Below, piece by piece: positions 54,632 through 64,000 of a stretch of 64,000 nt of DNA. A model generated the notes under the pieces. It made no database searches. It saw only the letters and a program-made list of their open reading frames with translations, and was not told where the DNA came from. This DNA is from Saccharophagus sp. K07. Its GTDB lineage: Bacteria; Pseudomonadota; Gammaproteobacteria; Pseudomonadales; Cellvibrionaceae. Positions within the stretch are counted from its first letter, which is position 1, and each line of letters opens with the position of its first letter. Where the stretch lies: the NCBI RefSeq assembly GCF_014336955.1, contig NZ_QRAI01000005.1:298141-362140 (forward strand). The letters are read 5' to 3'. The position numbers were made by a program, and so were the translations under genes.

Positions 54632-55725
54632 GCTCGATCCACCCACAAATCGTCTTTGCGCCAAAGAGTGAGTTGACCTGCTCCTAATAGCAAAATGCCA
54701 GTAATTGCCATAAGCCATACAACATCTACCCAATCGAGGGCGAGGGGGCTGTAGGTCGCACTCCAGCATAGTAACAGCACACCTGCGGCTGTTCGTGCTC
54801 CTATGCCGGCAATAATCAACAACGCTAATATGCCAAATAGTATGGGAAAGGAAAAACTATCAAAGAAAATTCCATATGCAATCAATAACGCAACCAAAAC
54901 GCGTAGTAGTGGTTGAAAAAAGCCATAGCTCCATGCCGCCAATTGAGCGCGAAAATGGTTTACTGTTGCATAACCGGATACGGCAAACCAGTCAAACAAA
55001 AAACCAATTAAAATCGGCACCATAAAAATAAAACCAAGCCAAAGGGTTATCGCGTTTGGAAAAGGTGGTAATAACACCACCGCAACAAATCCCATTTGAA
55101 ACCCGGCCAATGTACGTCGCAAGGTGCTGGGGGGCAGGGGATAGACCGGTAGGTTTTTGTGACGGCGCCACTTAAGTCCGGCCATAAATACATAATAAGC
55201 AAGACTTACTGTCAGAAAGCTCCAATGGAACTTCCCGTAGATGAGTGCAAGCAATGGTGCAACCAGTAAACCTAGAGCATCCATTTCGGTATCCAGTTCT
55301 TTACCTAGTAACGTGGTTCTACCGCTTCGTCGCGCAACGCTACCATCCACTCGATCCAATATTGCCGCAACACCATACAGTGCGCCCGGCAACCATGCGG
55401 CAATGCCGTAAGGCAAAGGTTGTAACAGAAAACCACCAGTGAGTGCGATCAGCCATCCGCGCAATAACGTCAGCCGATTTGCCCAGCCTAAGTTGGTTAA
55501 GCAGGGAGAATCGAAATTTTCCCGATTCAAATCCCGCCGCTGCCATGCCTGCAACCATACATAAGCCCACAACAACATTGCCAATCCAGTCCAAAACAAC
55601 ACATTAATACCGGAAGACAATCCTGAAAGCACGGCTGAGCCAACCAGAATAACCAGAACTCCCAAAATCCCACTGATTGCCAACTCGTTTGCTGCCAGCA
55701 TCGAACGTTTAAGACCTATAAGCAT
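54628..55725 (-). CDS. CDP-alcohol phosphatidyltransferase family membrane protein
   Basis: 365 aa from ATG 55725 with about ten TM segments. The full CDP-OH-P motif is present: D127-G-x2-A-R-x8-G141-x3-D145-x3-D149. It transfers a phosphatidyl or similar group from a CDP-activated donor to an alcohol. It is longer than PgsA/PssA (about 180-250 aa), with additional TM segments both sides. An in-frame TTG at 55806 exists. Convergent to the PTPS-like gene and last of the cluster. Confidence 0.85.
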   Translation of the reverse strand: MLIGLKRSMLAANELAISGILGVLVILVGSAVLSGLSSGINVLFWTGLAMLLWAYVWLQAWQRRDLNRENFDSPCLTNLGWANRLTLLRGWLIALTGGFLLQPLPYGIAAWLPGALYGVAAILDRVDGSVARRSGRTTLLGKELDTEMDALGLLVAPLLALIYGKFHWSFLTVSLAYYVFMAGLKWRRHKNLPVYPLPPSTLRRTLAGFQMGFVAVVLLPPFPNAITLWLGFIFMVPILIGFLFDWFAVSGYATVNHFRAQLAAWSYGFFQPLLRVLVALLIAYGIFFDSFSFPILFGILALLIIAGIGARTAAGVLLLCWSATYSPLALDWVDVVWLMAITGILLLGAGQLTLWRKDDLWVDRA

Positions 55726-56399
55726 GCCTCTTTTCCAAAAAGAGCGAGTAAACCGGTTACAGAAAATAATGAAAGATACTTTTGCAGAAATTTCTAATAA
55801 CAGCAATTGCTGTTTTGCAACAAAACAAAGAGGAGTGCATTGGTTAATATCCGCTCTGGTCAGAATTTGTTGAAATAAATAATTTGCCGACTACATTTCC
55901 GGGAATAAAAAAACATCAACTTTTGCTGGTGTGGACAATAAAGGCAAGCTCATATTGGGGGATTTAATCGGTTTAAGCAGATTCAGGTACATTGAAAAGA
56001 TCTGGCACTTAAATCAACAGATCTAGCGGGAGTTAGCCTAGTGACGGTTAACAATAAAAATAAAAAAATGTTGAGAAATTTCAATAGACTACCCTAAAAA
56101 ATGGGTAGTTTTACTTAATGTGAGTACCTGTCATATTTATCGTACATATATGATCTCTAGTGCTCCGCTTTGCTTCGAATTTTTTTGTTTTTTATTTTGA
56201 ATAATTATTTTCCCTGAAAATTTCCTGCTTAGCCTTTCAAAAAAGCTCCAGTTGAAATTAACTGCGAGCTCATTTTCCCGCCAAAAGAATCGAGTAGATT
56301 TTTGCAAAAATGTGATCTAGCTTAAGGAAAAGGAAAAAATTGACTGAAGTTTTTTCTTTTTTTAACTCTCTCGTGATAACTCAACAGCGGGATACTTTT
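55726..56399. other. AT-rich intergenic region before the pilus operon
   Basis: 674 nt. Holds the start region of the phosphatidyltransferase gene, a hairpin at 56088-56113, and the pilus promoter region. The last 60 nt resemble the leader of the pilin gene at 62062 (shared TTTTTTTAACTCTC). Confidence 0.5.
56088..56113 (+). terminator. hairpin with T-run in the pilus upstream region
   Basis: ACTACCC pairs with GGGTAGT around TAAAAAAT, then TTTTAC. No gene ends just before it, so it may attenuate a leader transcript of the pilus operon. Confidence 0.5.
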
Positions 56400-56933
56400 A
56401 TGAATAAGCTAAAAGCGTTTTTTATTTCTTGTGCATGTCTGGCATCTAGTGCGACTTATGCTGGAACAGTCAGCGGTGTCCTTACTGTGCAGGCAGAAGT
56501 AGGTCAAGGCTGCCAGATTGACGGGGCAGCTGGAGGCGGCGGAACCGTAAACTTCGGTGTTTTAGATTTCGGTTCCATTCTTACTCTGGCGATTGACGAG
56601 GACGTTACTGCTCAAACCAGTGGCACGGCGGGAGGAAGTGGCATCAGCCTAACCTGTACAAATGGCACTGACTATAGCATCGCGTTGAATGATGGTGAAA
56701 ATTACACCGGCACATCGCGCGCTATGAAACATGCGGGCAGCGGTTCACTGCTGGGATACGCACTTTATAAAGACCCGGCACACACTGACGAATGGACATC
56801 CGGAGCAGCTGTTCTCGCCACGAGCGATGGCACTACGGAAAACTATACCGTATATGGTGTTATCCGTGGTGGCCAAGTCGCTGCTCAAGCCGGTGTTTAC
56901 GAAGACAATGTTCAAGTAACTATTAGCTGGTGA
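56400..56933 (+). CDS. spore coat U domain pilin, Csu-type major subunit
   Basis: 177 aa. Signal peptide (LKAFFISCACLASSATYA) then one SCPU domain with a first Cys in GQGCQIDG and second in ISLTCTNG, NFGVLDFGSI and the C-terminal donor-strand end VYEDNVQVTISW. These are the features of CsuA/B-like pilins of archaic chaperone-usher pili. ATG 56400 is used; an in-frame TTG at 56340 would hide the signal peptide. Its stop overlaps the next start (GTGA). Confidence 0.88.
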   Translation: MNKLKAFFISCACLASSATYAGTVSGVLTVQAEVGQGCQIDGAAGGGGTVNFGVLDFGSILTLAIDEDVTAQTSGTAGGSGISLTCTNGTDYSIALNDGENYTGTSRAMKHAGSGSLLGYALYKDPAHTDEWTSGAAVLATSDGTTENYTVYGVIRGGQVAAQAGVYEDNVQVTISW

Positions 56934-57460
56934 AGATTGTGCGCGCATTGTTTTTCGGGTGGTTAATTGCAGGTTGGTCGGCTTTAGCAATTGCAAACAA
57001 CGATCAACAGCTGCAGGCAAATCCGACTGAAATACGATTGGAAATTGTCAATGGTTGCGAACTTAATGGTCAGCGGGATAGCGCAAATTTAGGCACGTTG
57101 GATTTTGGTGGTGTCTATAACCTTGATTTCGCAATAACAGCTGAGACAACTTTGGGAAATGGCAGTTTAAGTTTGAAATGCACCCCCGGAACCAATGCGC
57201 GCATTTTTTTAAATAAAGGAACTCATGGTACCGATATTGATAACCGAGTGATGCTTAATGTGCCCAGTGGTCAAACGCTCCGTTATCAGCTTTACACTAC
57301 ACCTGCGCGAAATATCGTTTGGGATGACGTTGTAGGTGTTTCGGTGGCGTTCATCAATGATGATGAACAATTAATACCTATTTTCGGCACCATTCCCGTT
57401 CAGGCGTTGCCCGTCAGCGGTTTATACACAGACGTAGTCACCGTTACAGTGCAATATTAG
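56930..57460 (+). CDS. spore coat U domain pilin, minor Csu-type subunit
   Basis: 176 aa. Starts at GTG 56930 within the previous stop. Signal peptide (LFFGWLIAGWSALAIA), SCPU domain with VNGCELNG, LGTLDFGGVYNLDF, LSLKCTPG and the C-terminal GLYTDVVTVTVQY. It is divergent from the first pilin and corresponds by position to CsuA/CsuB minor subunits. A hairpin separates it from the chaperone gene. Confidence 0.82.
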   Translation: MKIVRALFFGWLIAGWSALAIANNDQQLQANPTEIRLEIVNGCELNGQRDSANLGTLDFGGVYNLDFAITAETTLGNGSLSLKCTPGTNARIFLNKGTHGTDIDNRVMLNVPSGQTLRYQLYTTPARNIVWDDVVGVSVAFINDDEQLIPIFGTIPVQALPVSGLYTDVVTVTVQY

Positions 57461-57468
57461 ACGTCACA

Positions 57469-57497
57469 TCAAAATAACGGATCTGCACCTATTTTGA
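57469..57497 (+). other. intercistronic hairpin between minor pilin and chaperone
   Basis: TCAAAATA pairs perfectly with TATTTTGA around 13 nt, extended outwards by CAC/GTG with a bulge. No T-run. It may protect the pilin part of the transcript. Confidence 0.45.
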
Positions 57498-57565
57498 GTG
57501 GCCTCTAGGAACAGTTAAAACCACTGCGCCGCCATCAACTTTTGCACAAACATAGGGTTAACGCC

Positions 57566-58321
57566 ATGAGCTTTCGCCGATCTTTTGTATCTGCGGCTTT
57601 GCCGTGCATGTTGTTATGTGTTTTTTCGATGGGATGCTATGCCGCTAGCCTCACCGTATGGCCGATCGATCCCTATATTCAACCGCCGTCACAGGCTGTC
57701 GCCATTCGGGTTCGTAATACTGGTAATGAGCCAGCGCATTTGCAGTTGCGCATTTATCGTTGGGTACAAGAGCGCTCGGAAGACGAGCTAATTCCTCAGG
57801 ACGAAATTGTCATAAGTCCGCCAATGGTTCTGGTGGAACCACAAGCGCAGCAGTTATTCCGCATTGTTCACCGCTCGGGCGCACCTAATTATTCAAGTGA
57901 GGTCAGTTACCGCATACTGATCGATGAAATTCCAAATAACCAAAAGAAAAGCTCCGCGCCTTTGCAGTTCCAAATGCGCTATTCGCTGCCGTTTTTTATT
58001 TTCCCGCAAGTTCACAAGCGGGATGAAAAACGCGATAAAAATTTTTTGCGATTTCGCATCACCAATCCGAAAAAACCCGAAATTACCGTTGTCAATCACG
58101 GGTCTTCTCATTTTCGCCTAAGCCAGGTGTTTGTGCAGAATGGCAATACTCGTATTCCCATTGCTGAAGGTCTTCTCGGTTATGTGTTGCCAGGCTCCAC
58201 TATGACTTGGCCAATACCACTGGATAAGCTGACGCCCCAGCAAATTCAAAGTCTGGTGCACGCCAGTGAAATAACCTTTACGCAAAATCATCATCAATAC
58301 CGCGTAAGACGCCTTGACTAA
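57566..58321 (+). CDS. Csu-type periplasmic pilus chaperone
   Basis: 251 aa. Signal peptide ending GCYA, then PapD-like first domain (SLTVWPIDPYIQPPSQAVAI, LQLRIYRWVQ, RIVHRS with the carboxylate-anchoring Arg) and second Ig domain. It binds SCPU pilins and delivers them to the usher. ATG 57566 with AGGG upstream. The last residues overlap the region before the usher start by no more than spacing of 13 nt. Confidence 0.88.
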   Translation: MSFRRSFVSAALPCMLLCVFSMGCYAASLTVWPIDPYIQPPSQAVAIRVRNTGNEPAHLQLRIYRWVQERSEDELIPQDEIVISPPMVLVEPQAQQLFRIVHRSGAPNYSSEVSYRILIDEIPNNQKKSSAPLQFQMRYSLPFFIFPQVHKRDEKRDKNFLRFRITNPKKPEITVVNHGSSHFRLSQVFVQNGNTRIPIAEGLLGYVLPGSTMTWPIPLDKLTPQQIQSLVHASEITFTQNHHQYRVRRLD

Positions 58322-58334
58322 GTCGGTGGGAATC

Positions 58335-60728
58335 ATGTCCGGTTTACGCCTAAGTTGTATTGTGTTGATTGGGACTCTCTTTCCGTTGCAAGCCTTAGCG
58401 GAAGTTTTCTATCTCGAACTGGTGATCAACGGGAAACCCGTAGCGATTTCAGCCGTCAACAAGCAGGAATCAAAATGGTTTATCCCTGCATCCGACTTGC
58501 GCGCTGCCGGGGTTAAATTGCACGAGGCCTCTCTTGGATTCGTGGATGTAACCAATATCGAAGGCGCGTCGGTTAGCTATGATGAGGCGCAACAGCGGCT
58601 CCTTATAACCTTGCCGGCAAGTTATTTGCCGGAGCAAACGGTAGGGCCGAAAAAATCCCGGCCCCAAATTACGCCGGGAAATGCGGGTGCAATGCTGAAT
58701 TACGACTTATATACCACCAGAACCAATTTGGACAGATCCTGGAATTTCTCGGCCTGGCACGATCTGGTTCTGTTTGGATCATCTGTATTTGTTACCAGCA
58801 CAGGGATTTATCGCGATGATCCCGCTCTTACGCGCGGCGAAGGTTACACGCGCTTTGATACCCGATTGCAGTACGACAACACAGACCAACTGTGGACGCT
58901 AAGCCTCGGCGACGTGATCAACGGTGGAAACTACTGGACGCGCAGCTTGCGTATGGGCGGTCTGCGTTTTTCCCGCGATTATTCCATCGACCCGCAATTT
59001 GTGACTTATCCGGTACCGGAATTTTTCGGTGAGGCAGCCTTACCCAGCAGCGTTGAATTATTGATTAATGATCGCAAACGCTTGAAAGAGGATATAGAGC
59101 CAGGCCCGTTTGTGGTGGATGTCCCCACCTATATTTCCGGCGCAGGCGTAGCACAAGTGGTTACCAAAGATGTGCTCGGTCGAACTCAAATTCAGGAAGT
59201 CAATTTTTATGTCAGCAGCCAGCTGTTAAAGCCAGGGCTTTTTGATTATGACGTTTCTGTAGGTTATCCGCGCGAACACTTCGGTTTAATGTCGGATCAA
59301 TACGATAATCATCTGGCGACCAGCACACGCCTGCGCTATGGTGCAACCGATTGGTTTACCCCGGAAGTGGTCGCGCAAACCTATAAAGATTTGCATCTGT
59401 TGGGTGCTGGAACAACCTGGCGACTCGGTCGCTTCGGTATTTTGGAACTGTCCGCTAATCACAGCGATACAGATCAAAACAATGCCTGGCAAAAAGGTTT
59501 TGGTTATCAGTACCAAAGAGGCGGCATGGGGTTTGCGCTGCGCAATATTATCCGCGATAGAGGCTACGCGGACCTGTCTCGCGTAGGTGGTGCTAATCCC
59601 GCGCTTAGAGAAGTTCAGGCCAGTGTTTCCTTTTCTCAGGGCGAATTGGGCAATTTCAGCTTCGGTTATTTCCGTCTGGATTACGAAGACAGAAACCCCT
59701 CTACGACGGTAGTCGTTCCGCAAAATTTGGTTCCATCGATGAATAATGCTTCCATTTTTCAGCCGAGCGAACAGCAGAAGGAGCGGCAAAAAAACCAATT
59801 TTTTAATTTCACCTGGAGCCGAGGCTTTTCGCGTGGCGTCAATGTGCTGGCTACCGCCGCGCGAGATTTTGACTCATCCAAGTTTGATTGGAGTTTATCC
59901 ATCAGCTTTCCCGTGGATTATGCCGGTTATTTCAGTGCGTCTCGCCGCGAGAACCAGCGCGGGTCAGACACTAAACAAGTCAGTTTGCAGAAAACAGCAC
60001 CTTACGCGGGCGGTTTGGGCTGGCATTTTTCCTATCTGGATACAGATCCCGTGGGCTACCACCAAATGATGTTTAATTGGCGCGACAAATATGCCAATAC
60101 TTCCATCGGCAGCTACGGCTCAAATCTGCTTCGCAATTATTATTTAGGTGTGACTGGTGGGCTGGTGATGATGGATTGGAATGTGTTCGCGACGCGCGAA
60201 ATTTATGATTCTTTTGCGCTGGTGGATACCTCCTTGCCGGATGTGCCGGTTTATGTCGGCCAGCGATTCGCAGGCAATACAAACCGAAAGGGCAAAGCAC
60301 TGGTAACGGATTTGTCCTCTTATGCCACCAATAAAATATCCATCGACCCGATAAATCTTCCTGCGCAAACGATTTATGAATCCACCGAACAATATGTTGT
60401 GCCGGCGCGAAGGGGAGGTCTGAAATTGACTTTCCCTGTACAAACAACCCATTCGGCCCTGGTTATCCTGGTTAATAAAAAAGGTGAATATCTGCCTATG
60501 GGCGCGCAGATCCGTGTGCAGCGCGGCAATGAATCCAAGAATGCAGATGAGCGTGTCATCGTAGGTTGGGATGGCGAAATATTTCTGCAGGATTTTGATC
60601 AACCTGTCGACCTGGTCTGGGAAGAGGGCAACTGTGTTGTTTTGGCCGTACCGCCTGATTTATCCCACAGTGATTTGCCGCGAATTGGTCCTGTTATTTG
60701 CCAAACATATAGGAGCAGCAAGCCATGA
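58335..60728 (+). CDS. Csu-type outer-membrane usher
   Basis: 797 aa. Signal peptide (LSCIVLIGTLFPLQALA), N-terminal chaperone-binding domain (FYLELVINGKPVAISAV), 24-strand beta-barrel with central plug (FVVDVPTYISGAGVAQVV), and C-terminal domains ending DLPRIGPVICQ. Archaic ushers are of this length. ATG 58335 has GGTGGGA just before it; an in-frame TTG at 58314 lies in the end of the chaperone gene. ATGA overlap with the tip gene. Confidence 0.92.
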   Translation: MSGLRLSCIVLIGTLFPLQALAEVFYLELVINGKPVAISAVNKQESKWFIPASDLRAAGVKLHEASLGFVDVTNIEGASVSYDEAQQRLLITLPASYLPEQTVGPKKSRPQITPGNAGAMLNYDLYTTRTNLDRSWNFSAWHDLVLFGSSVFVTSTGIYRDDPALTRGEGYTRFDTRLQYDNTDQLWTLSLGDVINGGNYWTRSLRMGGLRFSRDYSIDPQFVTYPVPEFFGEAALPSSVELLINDRKRLKEDIEPGPFVVDVPTYISGAGVAQVVTKDVLGRTQIQEVNFYVSSQLLKPGLFDYDVSVGYPREHFGLMSDQYDNHLATSTRLRYGATDWFTPEVVAQTYKDLHLLGAGTTWRLGRFGILELSANHSDTDQNNAWQKGFGYQYQRGGMGFALRNIIRDRGYADLSRVGGANPALREVQASVSFSQGELGNFSFGYFRLDYEDRNPSTTVVVPQNLVPSMNNASIFQPSEQQKERQKNQFFNFTWSRGFSRGVNVLATAARDFDSSKFDWSLSISFPVDYAGYFSASRRENQRGSDTKQVSLQKTAPYAGGLGWHFSYLDTDPVGYHQMMFNWRDKYANTSIGSYGSNLLRNYYLGVTGGLVMMDWNVFATREIYDSFALVDTSLPDVPVYVGQRFAGNTNRKGKALVTDLSSYATNKISIDPINLPAQTIYESTEQYVVPARRGGLKLTFPVQTTHSALVILVNKKGEYLPMGAQIRVQRGNESKNADERVIVGWDGEIFLQDFDQPVDLVWEEGNCVVLAVPPDLSHSDLPRIGPVICQTYRSSKP

Positions 60729-61705
60729 AATTATATTCCGCAATAGGGTATTGGCTGACGGCAACGTTTTTGCTGTTAGGTTGTTTCTGTGCTCAGGCTG
60801 AATGCACAGTTGCGCCTGCAACGTTGGACAACCCCGTCAATTTCGGCACGGTGCCTTCGCGGGATGTGCCATTGGGAAGTATCAGTCCCAATGGTGGTGC
60901 TCCAGCCACATATTTCTATGCCGACTGCACGGTTCTTTTAACTATAGGGCTCTTGAGCGCGGCTGGATGGATCGAATACGAAGTGTTGGAACCACTCGAA
61001 CTCATCAATGGTGAGAGCACGATTAGCTACGTTATCGCCAGCACAGCAGATTACACACCTGTGATTACGCAACCGGGCGGGACCATAGGAGGTGTTGGTG
61101 GCTTGGATTTATTAAGCCTCACGCTTTTAGCAAATACCCAGCAAATGCATATACCTCTATATATAAAAACCATCTCAACAGGAATATGGCCAACAGCGGG
61201 AACCTACACTGGTATTCAAAAACTGTCCGTAAGGGGCGAGATATGTGAACTTCTCAGTATCCTTAATATATGCCTCTTAACTTCTACTTTTTCACGCGTT
61301 GTTGATATGCCCCTCGTCCTGGAAGTCAGCAAAAGCTGTGAATTTTCCAGTGTGGCAAGCCAAGTGGATATGGGGCAAATGAGCTTTTTGGAAGATGCAG
61401 AAACCGCAACGCTGAATGCAACAGTGCGCTGCACCAATCAGGAGGATTATTTGCTCTATGCCGATAATGGAGATCATTACAGTGGTGGCTTCCGCAATAT
61501 GGAGAGTACTACCGGAACCAAAATTGCCTACGAAATTTTCCATCATGGCTCTCCTTCTGAACCTTTGACTGCGGCCAACCCTATGTCCAGAGAGGGCACC
61601 GGTGGTTTTGAAGCCGTTTCATTACCTGTTCGAGTGGTCCCAGGGCAGGAAACACCTGTCAGCGGGGTATATAAAGATAATATTCGGTTGATTTTGGAAT
61701 ATTAA
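60725..61705 (+). CDS. two-domain SCPU tip protein, CsuE-like
   Basis: 326 aa. Signal peptide (YWLTATFLLLGCFCAQA), then two SCPU domains: about 25-180 (CTVAPATLDNPVNFGTVPSR) and about 190-326 (KSCEFSSVASQVDMGQMSF ending SGVYKDNIRLILEY). The tip subunit CsuE has the same double architecture and makes surface contact through hydrophobic loops. The first domain contains unusually many hydrophobic residues (CTVLLTIGLLSAAGWIE and LSILNICLLTS), in keeping with this. Last gene of the pilus operon. Confidence 0.83.
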   Translation: MKLYSAIGYWLTATFLLLGCFCAQAECTVAPATLDNPVNFGTVPSRDVPLGSISPNGGAPATYFYADCTVLLTIGLLSAAGWIEYEVLEPLELINGESTISYVIASTADYTPVITQPGGTIGGVGGLDLLSLTLLANTQQMHIPLYIKTISTGIWPTAGTYTGIQKLSVRGEICELLSILNICLLTSTFSRVVDMPLVLEVSKSCEFSSVASQVDMGQMSFLEDAETATLNATVRCTNQEDYLLYADNGDHYSGGFRNMESTTGTKIAYEIFHHGSPSEPLTAANPMSREGTGGFEAVSLPVRVVPGQETPVSGVYKDNIRLILEY

Positions 61706-62061
61706 AAAGCGCTGGCGGTCCTCGGGGTGCCTGTCTCGGCCAAAATTCCGTTTAACCGAGGCCCAAATTTGGCTACACCCGGCTGATTGCCTCCATCGAA
61801 ATCTCACCCAACCTGCTTAGGCCGGGTTGCGTAGTCCTACTCTGCCCGACCAAGTATCGCAAATCCCAAGCCCAATGTTTTCGGGGCTTCCAGCCGCCTT
61901 ATTGTGCAAATTACGAATTTTTATCAATCTCCCATAAAAAAAATTATTAGAGATCGTAACGGAACATGTTTAATTTGGCGCCAAAGGAAAAAACCGCATG
62001 AATTTCCTTTTATTTTTTTAACTCTCATGCAGCAGTAACTTAACTGAGAGCCTTATAGATT
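61706..62061. other. intergenic region with pilin leader
   Basis: 356 nt. First 200 nt is GC-richer with short pairings (for example CTCGG/CCGAG around 61734-61759) but no clear terminator or known RNA. Last 80 nt is AT-rich and shares with the 56400 pilin leader a purine block (GCGCCAAAGGA / CGCCAAAAGA) and TTTTTTTAACTCTC. Confidence 0.45.
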
Positions 62062-62583
62062 ATGAGTAAGCTTAAAGCCCTTTTTATAACTTGCGCTTGT
62101 TTGGCATCAAACATGGCTTTGGCCGGAACAATAAACGGCACCCTCGCCATTCGGGCAGAGGTAGGGGCCGGATGCCAGATCGACGGCACTAGCGGTGGAA
62201 CCGCGAATTTCGGAGTCTTGGATTTTGGTCCCATCCTGACTCTCGAAATCGAAAATGACGTCTACGGGCAAACCAGCGGCGCAGGTGGAAACGGCATCAA
62301 CTTAACTTGTACCCAAGGCACCGCCTATACCATTACCCTGGACGATGGTGAAAATCACACCGGGGCTAGACGTGCAATGCGCCATTCCGGAGGCGCGACC
62401 CTGGAATACGAACTCTATAGAGATGCATCCCTTACTCAAGAATGGTCATCATCTACACCAGTGAGCGCCAGTGCTACTGGAGTTTCCGAGTCTCATACCG
62501 TTTACGGCGTTATACGCGCAGGGCAAACAGCCGCTGCTCCCGGCGCCTATCAGGACAATGTTCTGGTAACAATTTCCTGGTAA
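62062..62583 (+). CDS. second spore coat U domain pilin, paralogue of 56400 gene
   Basis: 173 aa. Strongly similar throughout to the pilin at 56400: LKALFITCACLASNMALA signal, AEVGAGCQIDG, NFGVLDFGPILTLEIE, and YQDNVLVTISW end. Own transcription unit with a duplicated leader and its own terminator. It may be an alternative major pilin delivered by the same chaperone and usher. ATG 62062 with GAGAG upstream. Confidence 0.87.
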   Translation: MSKLKALFITCACLASNMALAGTINGTLAIRAEVGAGCQIDGTSGGTANFGVLDFGPILTLEIENDVYGQTSGAGGNGINLTCTQGTAYTITLDDGENHTGARRAMRHSGGATLEYELYRDASLTQEWSSSTPVSASATGVSESHTVYGVIRAGQTAAAPGAYQDNVLVTISW

Positions 62584-62592
62584 TCTCCAAAT

Positions 62593-62627
62593 GCGCATTG
62601 GTTTCATTGAAACTGATGCGCTTATTT
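62593..62627 (+). terminator. terminator of second pilin gene
   Basis: GCGCAT pairs with ATGCGC, continued inside by GGTTTC/GAAACT, loop ATT, then TTATTT. Starts 10 nt after the stop. Confidence 0.65.
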
Positions 62628-62814
62628 CTCGCGTTAATTCCTCTCTTATTATCCCGTAGCTCGGAAAAGGCGCAGCCGCCTTCCGACATAGCCCCGAATC
62701 ACACCAATCGCTATCTTCTTTTTATTGTAGGAAGGTCGAGTTGTAGTGGCATAGTGAATTTGGCCACCTAATTAGAAGTGATATTATCACTTCATCTAAC
62801 TAAATAGGTGTCCA

Positions 62815-63970
<1,156 letters not shown>

Positions 63971-64000
63971 ATTGTGGCCAAATTTACTTGACCACTACAA

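Noticed and set aside
61706..61930. c-di-GMP riboswitch before the second pilin gene
   Set aside because: The conserved GEMM core (CGCAAAGCC-type segment with GAAA tetraloop receptor) is not present.

Overview
The window reads as chromosomal DNA of a free-living gammaproteobacterium, most likely of the Cellvibrio/Teredinibacter type (order Cellvibrionales). The evidence is the gene order tig-clpP-clpX-lon-hupB-ppiD, the moderate GC content, and the protein flavour of rmuC, trmA, the RegB/RegA pair and the Csu-type pilus. The species is an inference; no rRNA or tRNA gene was seen to settle it.

Layout. 1-7600: protein quality control (end of trigger factor, ClpP, ClpX, Lon, HU-beta, PpiD), with a heat-shock-type promoter in front of lon. 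7.6-11.4 kb: housekeeping genes murI, rmuC, a DUF2489 gene and trmA. 11.5-15.1 kb: a minus-strand operon coupling a SulP anion transporter to a RegB/RegA-like redox two-component pair. 15.2-19.7 kb: bacterial NHEJ with LigD and two different Ku proteins. 20-22.5 kb: a small plus-strand operon (Mop-type molybdate binder, RBBP9-like hydrolase, 1-Cys peroxiredoxin, class II glutamine amidotransferase).

22.6-33 kb is a sulfur-assimilation island: YezD-like small protein, porin, sulfate-binding protein, CysT, CysW, CysA, then a second binding protein (broken by a one-base frameshift) with second CysT and CysW but no second ATPase, a membrane protein, and an SfnR-like sigma-54 activator without a sensor domain. 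33-36.3 kb holds a DsbD/ScsB-type reductase and a thioredoxin-fold partner. A complete IS5-family element with 4-bp target duplication follows at 36.5-37.7 kb.

37.9-48.6 kb is a run of exported proteins: SMP-30-like lactonase, Tat-exported dienelactone hydrolase, lectin-like protein, then a DUF1549/DUF1553 protein with a heme motif, a Tat-exported DUF1501 protein, two c-type cytochromes and a peroxiredoxin. The DUF1549-DUF1501 pair is best known from Planctomycetes. A metallo-beta-lactamase-fold protein is convergent to it.

48.9-55.7 kb is the best candidate for an undescribed system: a seven-gene block with a membrane sulfatase-fold transferase, methyltransferase, GT4 glycosyltransferase, RibD-type reductase, zinc-ligand-poor MDR dehydrogenase, PTPS-like protein with Glu at the catalytic Cys position, and a CDP-alcohol phosphatidyltransferase. 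Together they look like a pathway that makes a reduced pterin-type compound and modifies, glycosylates or attaches it to a membrane lipid. 56.4-62.6 kb encodes a Csu-type (archaic) chaperone-usher pilus with a duplicated pilin gene after it. The window ends exactly in the right inverted repeat of an IS3-family element whose OrfB is frameshifted.
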